A DNA stretch of 64,000 nt from Conchocele bisecta (GCA_029237695.1 CM055275.1:7514899-7578898), one strand, 5' to 3'; positions 44,980-55,982 are shown, counted from the first letter of the stretch. Made by a program: numbers and translations. Notes: generated by a model from the sequence alone, not told the origin.

Positions 44980-45642
44980 TACGGAAGCCGATAGAGGTCA
45001 CCAAATCAGAAAAATATTATCTCGTAATTACGACATCATCTCGTAATTACGAGATAATATTATCTCGTAATTACGAGATGATGTCGTAATTACGACATAA
45101 TATTATGTCGTAATTACGACATCATCGCGTATTTACGAGATAAAATTATGTCGTAATTACGACATCATTTCGTAATTACGAGATAAAATTATGTCGTAAT
45201 TACGACATCATCTCGTAATTACGAGATACTATTATCTCGTAATTACGAGATGATGTCGTAATTACGAGATAAGAGTATGTCGTAATTACGACATCATCTC
45301 GTAATTACGAGATGAAGTCGTAATTACGAGATGATGTCGTAATTACGAGATAAAATTATGTCGTAATTACGAGATGATGTCGTAATTACGACATAATTTT
45401 ATCTCGTAATTACGAGATGATGTCGTAATTACGAGAATTTTATCTCGTAATTACGACATCATCTCGTAATTACATAATATTATCTCGTAATTACGAGATG
45501 ATGTCGTAATACGACATAATATTATCTCGTAATTACGAGATGATGTCGTAATTACGAGATAATATTATCTCGTAATTACGAGATGATGTCGTAATTACGA
45601 GATAATATATTTTTGACTTGGTGACCCTTATCGGCTTCCGTA
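44980..45642. mobile_element. 663-bp MITE filled with TCGTAATTACGA palindromes
   Basis: Terminal repeats TACGGAAGCCGATAGAGGTC and GGTGACCCTTATCGGCTTCCGTA read inward. CCTCCA immediately flanks both ends (44974-44979 and 45643-45648), an exact 6-bp target duplication. The interior is an array of about 40 short palindromes, TCTCGTAATTACGAGA and GTCGTAATTACGAC, joined by AT or ATAT. Confidence 0.9.
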
Positions 45643-46439
45643 CCTCCATCTACAAGGCAGCCATACAATCCTTCCGACCCCGATATGACACATCATCAAG
45701 CGTGTTGACACGTTTCTGTGTACTAACTGCACTGGTGACATCATTACAACTCAGTAATTATTGTACTAAACGGGATATACAGCATTGTAAATACATTTAA
45801 ACAGATATTTAGAGTTGGAGTTTACAAACATTACATTTTAATCAGAGTTAGTTTTGATTTTGCGTACATTTTGGCCAGTTGTGTAGATGTCGTAAGCAGT
45901 GAACGAAAAGTGGTTGTGTATTATGACGAGCAGCAGGAAGTGGGTCACACAAGAAAACATTGATTTACAGCAACATTTTAAAGGCAACAGATTTTTAGTT
46001 TCAATATTATTACACTGAAATGTTACTGTATTGAAATTTACAATATATGTGTCTTACCCAACTGTGAAAATATAACAATTGCAAATAACATTGTAAGGTG
46101 GACGAAAACTGGTTGTACCGGGCTAATGAGTCTATTGTATGTAGCAAATGCAAATACACAACCAGCCGCGTTAATATTGCTGTAGCACAGCTCAGGCTCA
46201 GTCAATCAAGCTACTTGATTGCAAGCACAATGTTAAATAGCTTAACAAGCTCTCCGCATTAATATATGACATGTTTAACACTACTTCAGTAACAAAGAAC
46301 CCACTCTTCTAACGTTTCGGCACAAGGCCTTTATCAACGAATGAGTGCCCACTTAGCGTTTAGTTGACACTAATTCCTTGGTAAGGGCTTTGTGCCGAAA
46401 CGTTAGACGGGTGGGTTCTTAGTAACTGAACTATTGTTC
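45643..46439. other. No gene seen
   Basis: AT-rich. AAGCACTGCCGAAACGTTAGA-like sequence near 46388 is mirrored by CTAACGTTTCGGCACAAGG near 46309, a small inverted repeat. Confidence 0.5.
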
Positions 46440-46890
46440 TATGGAGCCCCGCAGGGGACATGGACTTTTTTTTATTAAATTCGTTCCCACGAAATAACAA
46501 TTCGTTACCACGATATAACAATTCGTTCCCTCGAATTAACAATTTGTTCCCTCGATATGACAATTCATTCCCTCGAATTAGCAATTCGTTCCATCGAAAT
46601 GACAATTCGTTCCCTCAGTTTAACAATTCATTCCCTCGAATTAACAATTCGTTACCACGATATAACAATTCGTTCCCTTGAATTAACAATTTGTTCCCTC
46701 GATATGATAATTCATTCCCTCGAATTAGCAATTCGTTCCATCGAAATGACAATTCGTTCCCTCAATTTAACAATTCGTTCCCTCGAATTAACAATTCGTT
46801 ACCACGATATAACAATGCGTTCCCTCGAATTAACAATTAGTTCCCACGGGAACGAATTGTTATTTCGTTGGAACGAATTGTTAATTGTTG
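46440..46890. mobile_element. TACGGAGCC MITE lacking its right terminus
   Basis: Left end TATGGAGCCCCGCAGGGGAC. The array CGTTCCCTCGAATTAACAAT contains a duplicated block of several units (46530-46660 recurs at 46670-46800). The element ends in inverted units without the terminal repeat. Confidence 0.8.
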
Positions 46891-47028
46891 TCGTTCCCGT
46901 GACAAATGTTGGCAATATTAGTGCAGGCGGTAGTGTATATTTAAATATTTCTATTTTACAGACACTATCCCTCCGTGTGAAGTCGACATGTCTCGATGAT
47001 TCGTCTTGAGAATATGACACCTACCTAC

Positions 47029-47311
47029 CTAACGATATTAGTGAAGATATCGCCTGCTAAATACAGTGGTGAAGATATCGCCTGCTAACGACATTAGTGG
47101 AGATATCGCCTGCTAAATACAGTGGTGAAGATATCGCCTGCTAACGACATTAGTGGAGATATCGCCTGCAAGATATCGCCTGCTAACGACATTAGTGAAG
47201 ATATCGCCTGCTAACGACATTAGTGAAGATATCCCCTGCACACGACATCAGTGAAGATATCAGCTGCTAACGACATTAGTGAAGATATCGCCTGCTAACG
47301 ATACCTGATAA
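47029..47311. repeat. 28-bp minisatellite
   Basis: The unit is GAAGATATCGCCTGCTAACG followed by ACATTAGT, with variants carrying AATACAGTGGT. About ten units, the last degenerate. Confidence 0.9.
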
Positions 47312-47491
47312 CGACGTTTCTTTATGATTTCGTCTGCGTTCGCATTTGTGAATGACGCAATGGTTGTGGATTTCGTCTGCAAATGATATATCGGATGAGT
47401 TTTTCAAAAGAGCCGAAATGACAAGTCCCGCTACAATGAATGCTAACGAAAGCATACCGAATGTGCCGAAACGTCGAACGATAGCCGTCAT
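47305..47491 (-). CDS. Candidate 5' exon of a type II membrane protein
   Basis: On the minus strand an ATG in good context (AACATGA) opens MTAIVRRFGTFGMLSLAFIV and continues AGLVISALL, a short basic cytoplasmic tail followed by one hydrophobic segment, and then a polar stem with Cys. A TCAG/GTATCG donor is at 47305. This is how Golgi glycosyltransferase N-termini look, but no catalytic exon was found at lower coordinates and the frame runs into a minisatellite. It is a weak call. Confidence 0.3.
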
Positions 47492-47511
47492 GTTACTAGG
47501 TGAGAAGACAT

Positions 47512-47800
47512 AGAGAATAGTAGGTCAGTGAAAAATATCTGGCAATGCTTAGGAAACGGGATGAGCAAGGCTCTGTCGATCACATCCCGTTTCTGTGCCG
47601 CGCCAGATATTTGTTTACCATTCACGGCACTAACCTACTATTCTATTTATCCCGTCAACGCCTACAAATGGCTTTAAAATGCAAAACAAAATAACCCCAG
47701 CCACCGCACATATTCATACCCAGGCCGTATTGACAGGATATCAAAAATGTTTCACGGTACCGTGTTTCACGGCACATACACACTGTGTTGACGAGATAAA
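47512..47800. mobile_element. Fold-back composite
   Basis: AGAGAATAGTAGGTCAGTG on the left, its inverse near 47630, then the CCCGTCAACGCC partner unit ending ACACTGTGTTGACGAGATAA. Confidence 0.72.
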
Positions 47801-48084
47801 CTTGTATTGTTTGCGTTTGTGCAACCATTGGAATCCAGAAGTTAACGTGACCAAACTCGGTCCAAACGCGGGGTTTTCCTGTGTTCCTGTTAGCCAATCA
47901 AATCCCCATTTGCAAACGTCTGAAGACGGGTTGTCCGTTTTTTAACGAGTTCAACCCGTTTCCGTTTTCTGGTTTCTTATCCAATGAACATGCAGTTTTT
48001 TTCATGACGTAGCATATCCTCTAAAAACCACGCGCATTGAAACAAAAACGTCACACATGCGCAGTGATATACTTAAGGAATAAA
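47801..48084. other. No gene seen
   Basis: Unassigned sequence. It includes ACGGGTTGTCCGTTTTTTAA and nearby GTTCAACCCGTTTCCG as a loose inverted pair. Confidence 0.45.
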
Positions 48085-48215
48085 ACATGTGCTGTTGCGT
48101 TTACTGGGGTACAGAATACATGTGGTTTGTTTAAAGTCCGTTGAGTCCGAAGGCTCCGCGCACTTTAAACAAATCAAATGCACTGTTCTCCCCAGTAAAC
48201 ACAACAGCCCATGGT
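48085..48215. repeat. Hairpin element
   Basis: CATGTGCTGTTGCGTTTACT and GGTTTGTTTAAAGT on one arm pair with ACTTTAAACAAATC and AGTAAACACAACAGCCCATG on the other, around a GAGTCCGAAGGCTC loop. Confidence 0.82.
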
Positions 48216-48510
48216 TTTATTACTTATATTTACACTGCAGTTTCGGATAGTTTCATAAAAGTTAATGTAAATAACCAACTATGGCGTTAACATTAAGATT
48301 AATCTTGTTTTACGTCATGTTGTCGCAATTAATGAATCATCAACATCGCGCGACGTCACGTGTGTCTAGTGCATCGTATCGGGATGTAAACGCAACACGT
48401 CGAATGGGAGTTAGCATTATGAACTTATAGAAGTTGTTTTTTTCGATTCGGCTTATATTTAAGGCTCGAACACCTTCCATACCCGGTTTATAGAAGGTGT
48501 AAATATAACC

Positions 48511-48556
<46 letters not shown>

Positions 48557-48899
48557 TTAAGGCCAAAATAAACTTTAGAGTATATAAATGGTTCGATATT
48601 TTGAGAACAAGTATGTTTACAAACCTTATGTAAATTTGTTTTAATGCTGAATCTAATCTTCAACTACTGTTGTTTAAAGAGATTGTGTTTGTGTAAACAA
48701 TGGGATCAAGCTAAGTTGATAGAACTATTTTTATGGCGTAAGACCCGTGTTTTTAAAAAGTTCAACCAGTAAAATATTTGCTGCGACCGACATAAGCTAA
48801 TTTGCATAAACGCTGTGAGACCTCATATTTGGATGTTGGTTGTATAATTCTTCTCTAGCGCCCGAATATGGGAGTATAGTTTTAGTACAGTATTTAATC
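48216..48899. repeat. No gene; includes a (TA)n microsatellite
   Basis: The (TA) tract is at 48512-48555, about 22 units. A small hairpin AAGGCTCGAACACCTTC / GAAGGTGT lies just before it. No exon recognised. Confidence 0.6.
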
Positions 48900-49452
48900 T
48901 ATAGTCTGTTTCACGAAATTTACGGCCATATAAACAATTCAAAAACAATATTTTTTTCGATAATATTAAATTAAAGGAAAAATTAAGAATGAGCCTTCTT
49001 TTTATTTCGTGAAATTTGGCCAAATATTGATTTTATTACGAAAAATTGATTTGTCTGTGGGAATTTAACATGGGGGAAAAAGGTAGAGGAGTTGTGGGAG
49101 GAGTCAAAAAACGAAAAAAAAATGGAAATTGACTCAGAAACCTAGCTAGATAGCTTGGAAATGATCTAACTAAGAAAACAAAAGTCAAATTTTAAAAATC
49201 GGTCCAGTATTTCTGAAATTCTAAAAAATTTCCCCATGTTAAATCCCCATAGATATCTTCACTCTGTCTATGGGGATTTAACATGGGGAAATTTTGTTTT
49301 CGCAATAAAATCAATATTTGACCAAATTTCACGAAATAAAAAGAAGGCTCATTCTTAAATTTTCCTTTAATTTAATATTATCGAAAACAATATGGTTTTT
49401 GAATTGTTTATATGGCCGTACAATTTGGGCAGCTTTCGTGAAACAGACTATA
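48900..49452. mobile_element. Complete MITE, 553 bp, TATAGTCTGTTTCACG ends
   Basis: TATAGTCTGTTTCACGAAAT at the left, TTTCGTGAAACAGACTATA at the right. The arms carry AGAATGAGCCTTCTTTTTAT and its inverse, and a central inverted pair of CCCCATGTTAAATCCCCATA. Boundary TA fits Tc1/mariner-like insertion. Confidence 0.85.
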
Positions 49453-50667
49453 GATGCAGTGAAACATTGTATAACTTTTACAAACTGTCAATTTTCAATG
49501 AGACAGAAAATAATAAACCAGATTATAAAATTTTCTTTAATTGTAGATTCATATTGCGTTAATGAACTAACTTCTAAATATAAGCTTCATGTACAAAAAC
49601 AACAAGTCGTGCTATTGGTAAGGACCCGTTCTATACATGACCATCGTTTGATTCAAAGATAATTGCTTCGTAAATGTGATGGAATATATGTATACCATAT
49701 ATGTGAACACTTCCGCGTTACTATATCCTATACGGCACATGGAGAGGCCAAGTCGGCCATCTTTGTGTGTTCCAGCCATCAGTCAGTTTCACCTGTACTG
49801 TCGTTTGACAAATAACGCAAAATGTGAAGTAGAACATATGACATAATGTAGCTAATCACATATTGAAAAACCAGGAGAACGGACTCCTATTATTTGTATT
49901 ACACCAAACAGTAAAATATGTCCGTTTGGACACGTTTGTGCAACATGAACCACCATTATAAATAGCCTCATACACAGCAAATGGCACAGTGTATCACTTT
50001 TACCTGGCCAACCACACAACACATACCATATATAACCACTACTGTACTCTGGTATTAGCTATCAAAGCCAGTGACATGTAAGCAGTTACCTGAGTGTATT
50101 GTCCCTGGTGTTACTTGCGAGTATATATGGCCTTACATATGTGTAACGTGTGCACTAACAATAGACTGTGCATCAGCTTGACACGTTTATTTATTTTGAG
50201 ATTAATGGGAGAAATGATCAGACATCTCGTCTTTTTTATAGTTTGCTGGCATAATATTCATAGCTCGCAATTGTCATATGTGTCTATGCTGCATTTCACA
50301 TAATCTTAGTTGGTTTACTATCATATTATTTGATGTATGTGTCAAACGTACGAAGTGGTGAAACCTTATGATGGCTTGTACATACAAAGATGGCGGAGAT
50401 TGCAACAAAATGCTCCATATAGTATACAGTAACAAGACAATATTCACATATGTTATATTCATATATCACATTACTCTTCTGAAGAAATTAGTATTGAAGC
50501 CAAGTGCATCTATCTATAGATGGCCTAATACCCTAAATCAATAGTTCCAAAATATATATTCACATGCGCATCTGTCAAGCTGATGTAGGCTGCAAATGTC
50601 AACACACATGTATTATTATACACAGCGTAAAACACCGATTAAATTGCTTGCTAATATTCATATTTTC
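49453..50667. other. No gene seen
   Basis: AT-rich. Open frames at 49318-49662 and 50094-50303 show no domain and begin inside repeats. Confidence 0.45.
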
Positions 50668-51005
50668 GCAACGAATGTGACATATATGCTCATCTGTAGC
50701 CTATTTCACCAACATTGCAAAGCATACTTTTCTAGCAAAGTATACTTTGAGGGAGAAATTTTCAATTTTAGGATAAATTTATTAATTTTTATTATACTGA
50801 ATTTATTACATTATCACAGCCATTATGGCTGTGATAATGTAATAAATTCAGTGTATAATAATTCTGCATACTTTTTAATCATGAAATACATGCATTTGTT
50901 AGTTCTATTTGAAATAATGCATTTCAGGAAAAATAAATGATTACTCCCTCAAAGTATACTTTGCTAGAAAAGTATACTTTGCAATTTTGATGAAATCGGC
51001 TACTG
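50668..51005. repeat. Large palindrome with TATACTTTGAGGGAG arms
   Basis: AAAGTATACTTTGAGGGAGA and inverse bound the element. A perfect inner palindrome of CTGAATTTATTACATTATCA, CAGCCAT and inverse lies at about 50797-50852. A partial copy is at 53600-53770. Confidence 0.82.
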
Positions 51006-51067
51006 GTGGTGTGAAATGTTCATATTTCACACAATTCGATGAACATATCATATACAATTATTGTCTT

Positions 51068-51190
51068 TTGAGTCGGTGTACACGAGATGTACGGACCTGA
51101 AGAAAGTCATATATTCAGCGAGGCCGAAGGCCGAGATGAATATGACTTTTCGAAGGTCCATAAATCTCGGTGTACACCGACTCAAAAAAC
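51068..51190. repeat. Hairpin with GGCCGAAGGCC core
   Basis: TTGAGTCGGTGTACACGAGA pairs with TCTCGGTGTACACCGACTCAA. The inner arms GTCATATTCA and the core GAGGCCGAAGGCCGAGA complete it. Confidence 0.85.
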
Positions 51191-51289
51191 AATAACTCTG
51201 TTATTATATGACCCATATTACAGCAATGAGAACTTATATGATACAACAACGCACTAATTGCCGCATGCTTTGATTGCGTCATTGAATAT

Positions 51290-51452
51290 GCTGCTACACC
51301 TGAATATCAGCCTCGGGTTCGTCTCCTTGCGCGAGAAGAGTCCGAGAGTGTTATTCGAAATGTGAGGTTCACCTGGAGGTGAATATCACATTTCGAATAT
51401 CCTTCTCGGACTCGTCTCGCGCAACGAGTCCGAGACCGATATTCAGGTGAAT
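51290..51452. repeat. Nested hairpin near the fucosyltransferase gene
   Basis: CACCTGAATATCAGCCTCGG and CCGATATTCAGGTG form the outer stem; TTATTCGAAATGTGA and TCACATTTCGAATAT form the inner stem. It lies about 120 bp upstream of the coding exon and so in its intron or promoter side. Confidence 0.82.
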
Positions 51453-51570
51453 ATCATTTGTGTCAACAAACATGTGACCTCATATTGGACATTTCATTGG
51501 TTGAAAGGATCGGTCGTGTAATAATATGTCATATCTCTTTAAAATTAGAATATCCTCTATCTATTTCCAG

Positions 51571-52619
51571 GTCAGCAGACAAGATGTCTTCTACTTGTGT
51601 TGGTACTTTCGCTGACGTTGTTGTCGTACTACCTCGCTGTTTCCCGGACCTACATGACTGCGTCGCCTACACCTTGTCCAAGACTATCTGGCAATAGGAG
51701 CATTACCAATTCAACGCAACAATTCATTGCAAATAGCGGAGTGGATACATACCATGCGGAAGGTTCAAACCCAGCAATATGTCGGTATTTTTCGTGTATA
51801 ATTCCCATGGGGCGGCTTGGGAATCAATTGTTTCAGTATGCATCCGTTTTCGGTATATCTCAGCCACATAATCGGCCAATGCTTGTTTCAGAATCGGACG
51901 AAGTTTACAGGTATTTTGAGCTTCCATCGGCGGCCGTTGTTCGAGACAGAGATAGTGTTTGTGGTGGGTATACGCGGATTAGTGAGAGATACGGATGTTG
52001 TGCGTTTGATCCGGGTGTGGTATCAGACTCTCAACAACAGCAGAGTTATACATTCCTCAGACATCTGCAATCGTGGAGATATTTCGTGCATGTGAAAAGC
52101 GAGTTACACATGGAATTCACCTTCCGGCCATTCATTAAAGAACCGGCGACGGAAATTGTCGAGAATTACCGAGTGGCGTATTCGGTGAAACGATCCGTTC
52201 CGGCGACGATGGTTGGTGTTCATATCCGGGGTGACGATATAAATAACACAGTGCATAGAAACCTAGGCTGGCAGGGGGCACCTGTGAGCTATGTCCACCG
52301 TGCAATAGACCATTTCCTGGCCAGCTTTGAGAATGTTGTATTTATAGTAACAACCAATGATATGGTTGCCGCAACAGCGACAATGGACTATAGAAATATT
52401 ACAGTCGAATTTGTTTATGTGTCGCCCAGTGTAGATCTCGCGGTATTATCGTCATGTGATCACGTGATTATTACGGTGGGATCATATGGGTGGTGGGCTG
52501 GGTTTCTAGCGAAGGGAAGTGTTGTTTATTATAAATACCCAATGAGAGAGGGGTCAAAGACAAGAAGGGAATTTAACTATAATGATTACTTCATGCCGCA
52601 TTGGGTTGGGCTAGAATAA
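51571..52619 (+). CDS. GT11 alpha-1,2-fucosyltransferase, main coding exon
   Basis: A FUT1/FUT2-like enzyme that transfers fucose from GDP-fucose to the 2-OH of galactose in the Golgi. Counting from GTG at 51597, GRLGNQLFQYASVFGI is at residues 72-87, the nucleotide-binding HIRGDD motif at 209-214 (usually H-x-R-R-x-D, so the second Arg is Gly here) and CDHVIITVGSYGWWAGF at 287-303. The first in-frame ATG lies after the membrane segment. The frame is open back to an acceptor, CTATCTATTTCCAG, at 51570, and from there reads QQTRCLLLVLVLSLTLLSYY, a type II signal anchor. I therefore place the exon start at 51571 in split phase, with a short upstream exon carrying the ATG. N-glycosylation sequons NRS, NST, NNT and NIT are present. 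Length and motifs look intact. Confidence 0.88.
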
Positions 52620-52632
52620 TATGTTTGTTTAG

Positions 52633-52849
52633 TTAACCCTTAGAATGCAGGAAACGAAAAGTGTCGCCAGCTGTTGCTTTATATTGTGTCTTCTTTCTCA
52701 ATAAAAACATGATATGACAGCACTTTCAAATCATTTCCATTGGAAATGATTCTAAAGTGTTGTCAAATCATGGATTTTGATGAGAAAAAAATGGAAAATG
52801 AAAAGAATTCAAAAGACGACTAAATTTAATTCAGCATTGAAATGATTAA
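52633..52849. mobile_element. TTAACCCTT repeat forming the gene's 3' flank
   Basis: Begins 14 bp after the fucosyltransferase stop and ends at the TTAA that also starts the next MITE (52846). It is homologous to 10677-10871. Confidence 0.65.
52700..52705 (+). terminator. Possible AATAAA polyadenylation signal
   Basis: The first AATAAA after the fucosyltransferase stop, 80 bp downstream, located inside the TTAACCCTT repeat. Use is inferred. Confidence 0.4.
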
Positions 52850-53317
52850 AGGTACATGCCCACTCACAAGGCTCAAATTGTTCTTTATATCAGAGACATC
52901 ATCTGAGACATTTGCTGGCAAAATATGCATTAATTCACCATTAACCCACGTGTGTATTGGCATTGTTATACATGCACATTTTATATCAGCGAGACGGTTC
53001 AACTGAGTGGTAACGACATACACATTGGGTGGGTAGCGAGGGCACCCAGTAGATGCGCAGGACCGATCCTATGATGTTTCCGGCGCCCCGTACTGTATAC
53101 CATGTGGTTTATGGGATGGCAAGCTCGGTCATATTAGTATGTCCACGTAATCAAAACTTATGGCGTTTGAAAAAGAACTCAAAATGCAATTAGTTTTAAT
53201 CACAGGATGATCAGGGTTAGGACGGGTCCTTAACGGCTAGAATAGCATGTCATGCTTACAACTTACAACTGGTTCCAAGTATTTTACTTGTACATGCCCA
53301 CTCAGTAGGCACAGACA
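52846..53317. mobile_element. Partial TTAA MITE and unassigned sequence
   Basis: TTAAAGGTACATGCCCACTC at 52846 runs about 130 bp (ATCAGAGACATCATCTGAGA) and then breaks off. A further left-end fragment, TACATGCCCACTCAGTAGGC, is at 53291. No gene in between. Confidence 0.65.
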
Positions 53318-53471
53318 TAGAGAATAGTAGGTTAGTGCCGTGAATGGAAAAAAATATCCGGCAAGGCTCATGAATTTCTTTATTTCTCATCAGAAGTATA
53401 TGTTGTGACCACTCATTTGAACCGTCAGATATCTTTTCCCATTGAACAGCACTAACCTACTATTCTCTATA
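53318..53471. mobile_element. Short AGAGAATAGTAGGTTAGTGC fold-back element
   Basis: TAGAGAATAGTAGGTTAGTG on the left and CACTAACCTACTATTCTCTA on the right, with half of the GTGACCACTCATTTGAACCG hairpin inside. Confidence 0.8.
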
Positions 53472-53479
53472 TAGCAATT

Positions 53480-53775
53480 TGTAATTAGTCTGAACATTCT
53501 GTAGAGAAAGTTGAATCGGACGGAATCTAACGTTGCTTATCTTGGTCCGATTCAAATTTATCTACAGAATCATTTATTTTTCCTGAAATGAATTATTTCA
53601 TATAGAACTAACTACTGCATATATTTGAGGATTAAAAATATGCAGAATTATTATACTGAATAATTTAGTATAATAAAAATTAATAAATTTATCCTAAAAT
53701 TGAAAATTTCTCCCTCAAAGTATACTTTGCTAGAAAAGTATACTTTGCAATGTTGATGAAATCGGCTACAGACTA
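53480..53775. repeat. Partial copy of the 50668-51005 palindrome plus a hairpin
   Basis: GTTGAATCGGACGGAATC pairs loosely with GGTCCGATTCAAATTT. Then CTCCCTCAAAGTATACTTTG to GATGAAATCGGCTAC repeats the right arm of the larger palindrome. Confidence 0.7.
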
Positions 53776-54039
53776 ACTTCAGAAGCAATGCTGCTAAATT
53801 TCGTGTTGGCGCACTGATATAGTCGTATTGATGAAAAATAAGATTTACCTGACACCTCATGGGCGCCGCTATTACTGCAGTGTAAACAATCGACCACGTG
53901 ATACCATACCCTGATGTTTAAAGTTGAGAATTCACTTCTAATCAAAGTTTACATGTTCTGATGAAATAAAATAAATATATATGTTTATGATGATGTTTGT
54001 CCTGCTACATACGCATATAAGGGATTGTGATTGTTTATC
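53776..54039. other. No gene seen
   Basis: AT-rich; one CACGTGATACCATACCCTGA string related to a phrase near 38845 and 5334. Confidence 0.45.
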
Positions 54040-54262
54040 GCCCATCCCGTTTCCTGAGCCTTGCCAGATATTTTTTCCCATTCACGGGACTAACCTACTA
54101 TTCTCTATATATTTTCCTTATTTCTGAACCAAAGTATATGTTGTGACCACTCATTTGAACCGTCTCGACATATACTTCTGATGAGAAATAAAGAAATTAT
54201 TGAGCCTTGCCGGATAGTTTTTCCCATTCACGGCACTAACCTACTATTCTCTATTTATCAGG
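54040..54262. mobile_element. Fold-back element pair, truncated
   Basis: Two right-end sequences, CACGGGACTAACCTACTATT and CACGGCACTAACCTACTATT, with TATATGTTGTGACCACTCAT between them. Confidence 0.72.
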
Positions 54263-54275
54263 CCCGTAGCGGTGC

Positions 54276-54724
54276 CTAAAATAGTGCCACGGCCAATTCA
54301 CGGACGGGGGGGGTCTGGGGGTCCTCACCCTGAACATTTTTTCAACTTAGACCCTCTAAATGGCATATCCTGCATTCTAAGTGAACGGTCGAGCAATTAA
54401 TTGACATGAGATTTTGAACACACACTAATGGAAGAAACAGAAATTTGGCCAAATTAGCTTTATGAAATAACATTTACTGAGACCCGAAACTATAAATCAG
54501 AGAGTGGGCTAAAATAGTGCCATGGCCATATGTTGTACAGGGGGTCTGGGGGTCCTCCCCCAGATTTTTTTCTTCAACTTAGACCCTCCAAATGGCATGT
54601 CCTGCATTGTAAGTGAACGTTCGAGCAATTAATTGACACAAGATTTTGGACACAGAAATTTGGCAAAATGTGCTTTATCAAATAACATTTACTGAGATAC
54701 GAAACTATAAATCAGAGAGTGGCA
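54276..54724. repeat. Tandem duplication of a 215-233-bp unit
   Basis: CTAAAATAGTGCCACGGCC (54276) and CTAAAATAGTGCCATGGCC (54509) start the two units. Both contain GGGGGTCTGGGGGTCCTC, GTCGAGCAATTAATTGACA or a close variant, and end CTATAAATCAGAGAGTGG. AAAATAGTGCTACGGCCTGG at 55862 is a further fragment. Confidence 0.85.
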
Positions 54725-55823
54725 GACTCCCGCCCGAAAAGGTATTGACTTAAGCGGGAGCGTAGTCTTACAACTAGTCTACATCCCTTGTCATTTGAGG
54801 TAACTCGTGAACTTGCAAGGGATGTAGACAGGTTGTACGAAAGGTATAATATACTGAGTTTAGCAAACGTATAAGTGTTCGTCTAGATCCGGCAGCCAGA
54901 CAGACAGACAGACGTTGAGGGCAATCGCTATAACCCCAAACGTTTTCGGTCTGGGGTTAATGAGGTGGGAGCCATCACGTTTTGATCCACCCACGTACTG
55001 CCTGCAACAACTGTTTCTCACTTAGCTCGTTCTAATCTGTTCTTTCCTCCTTGGGTGACAACTTACAAATTCTGAAATTACTCCTTGCTCGTCTATCTGA
55101 TCTAACCGGTCTCGGTGAACATGCATAAGCATAAAATTGGGCATGACCCGTCTTTGGGCGGAGCCATTTCATATTCCCCCAACCCTTTACCCAGACATGT
55201 ATAAAGTGGAGGGGGGGGGGGGGGGGCGTTGAGACGGAACAAAGATGGGTGGGGTACTTCATGCTAATTTTCGTTTTGCGATTCTCCGACTGATTTTTTC
55301 ATGGTTTTTTCAATAGTCCGAACTACCGACTGGAAGGATTTGGTAGTCCGAGCTGAATATGCTACTGCTAATTTCGAGCCCCCGGCCTGACTGCATGACG
55401 GCGACACCAATAGCACATGTTTATTGAAAATGAGCCTATATTCTAGCGACTCATTCAATGCATGGGTTTGTAGATTAAATCGGCATTTTTCAAGTTTGAT
55501 GACGAAACAGTAGTTATTCAAACAATTTAAATGTGTAGATGGGCGCATTCCCTTCCGACTGTAAAAACCATAATCACCTGAAAAAGTCGCTAATTTTACG
55601 CTTTTTACTTTTAGCAGACATATTTTGGTTGTTGTTGTTATTGCTTAGATTCGCTCAATGAAATCGCTGCGTTTACTTTTCGCCGGACAAAATGGCAATA
55701 GATGCAATGCCAATGATGTATGGACGAGACCATGCCAATCAATTAGGCAGTGGTTATGCGCTACAACTGATTTGGCATGCTTGGTTGTAGACTATTGGAA
55801 GCTCAACCTACAACATTTAACAG

Positions 55824-55857
<34 letters not shown>

Positions 55858-55982
55858 GGCCAAAATAGTGCTACGGCCTGGCCGTGGCTGCCGTGGCGTG
55901 CGCTACGGCCGTGTTTATCAATACAAATGCTAGGTAGTGTCGGGTTACCGGATACACACACTTTTTATTTAGCCTCAGTGCC
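54725..55982. other. No gene; homopolymer tracts
   Basis: Contains a CAGACAGACAGACAGACG run near 54898, about 17 G with C break near 55210-55227, and 30 consecutive A at 55827-55856 before CGGCCAAAATAGTG, possibly the tail of a retroposed sequence. The 55264-55548 minus open frame shows no recognisable domain. Confidence 0.5.

Noticed and set aside
44467..47311. CRISPR-like arrays of short direct repeats
   Set aside because: Units are contiguous with no unique spacers, the sequence is eukaryotic, and the units are minisatellites or palindrome arrays inside a MITE.
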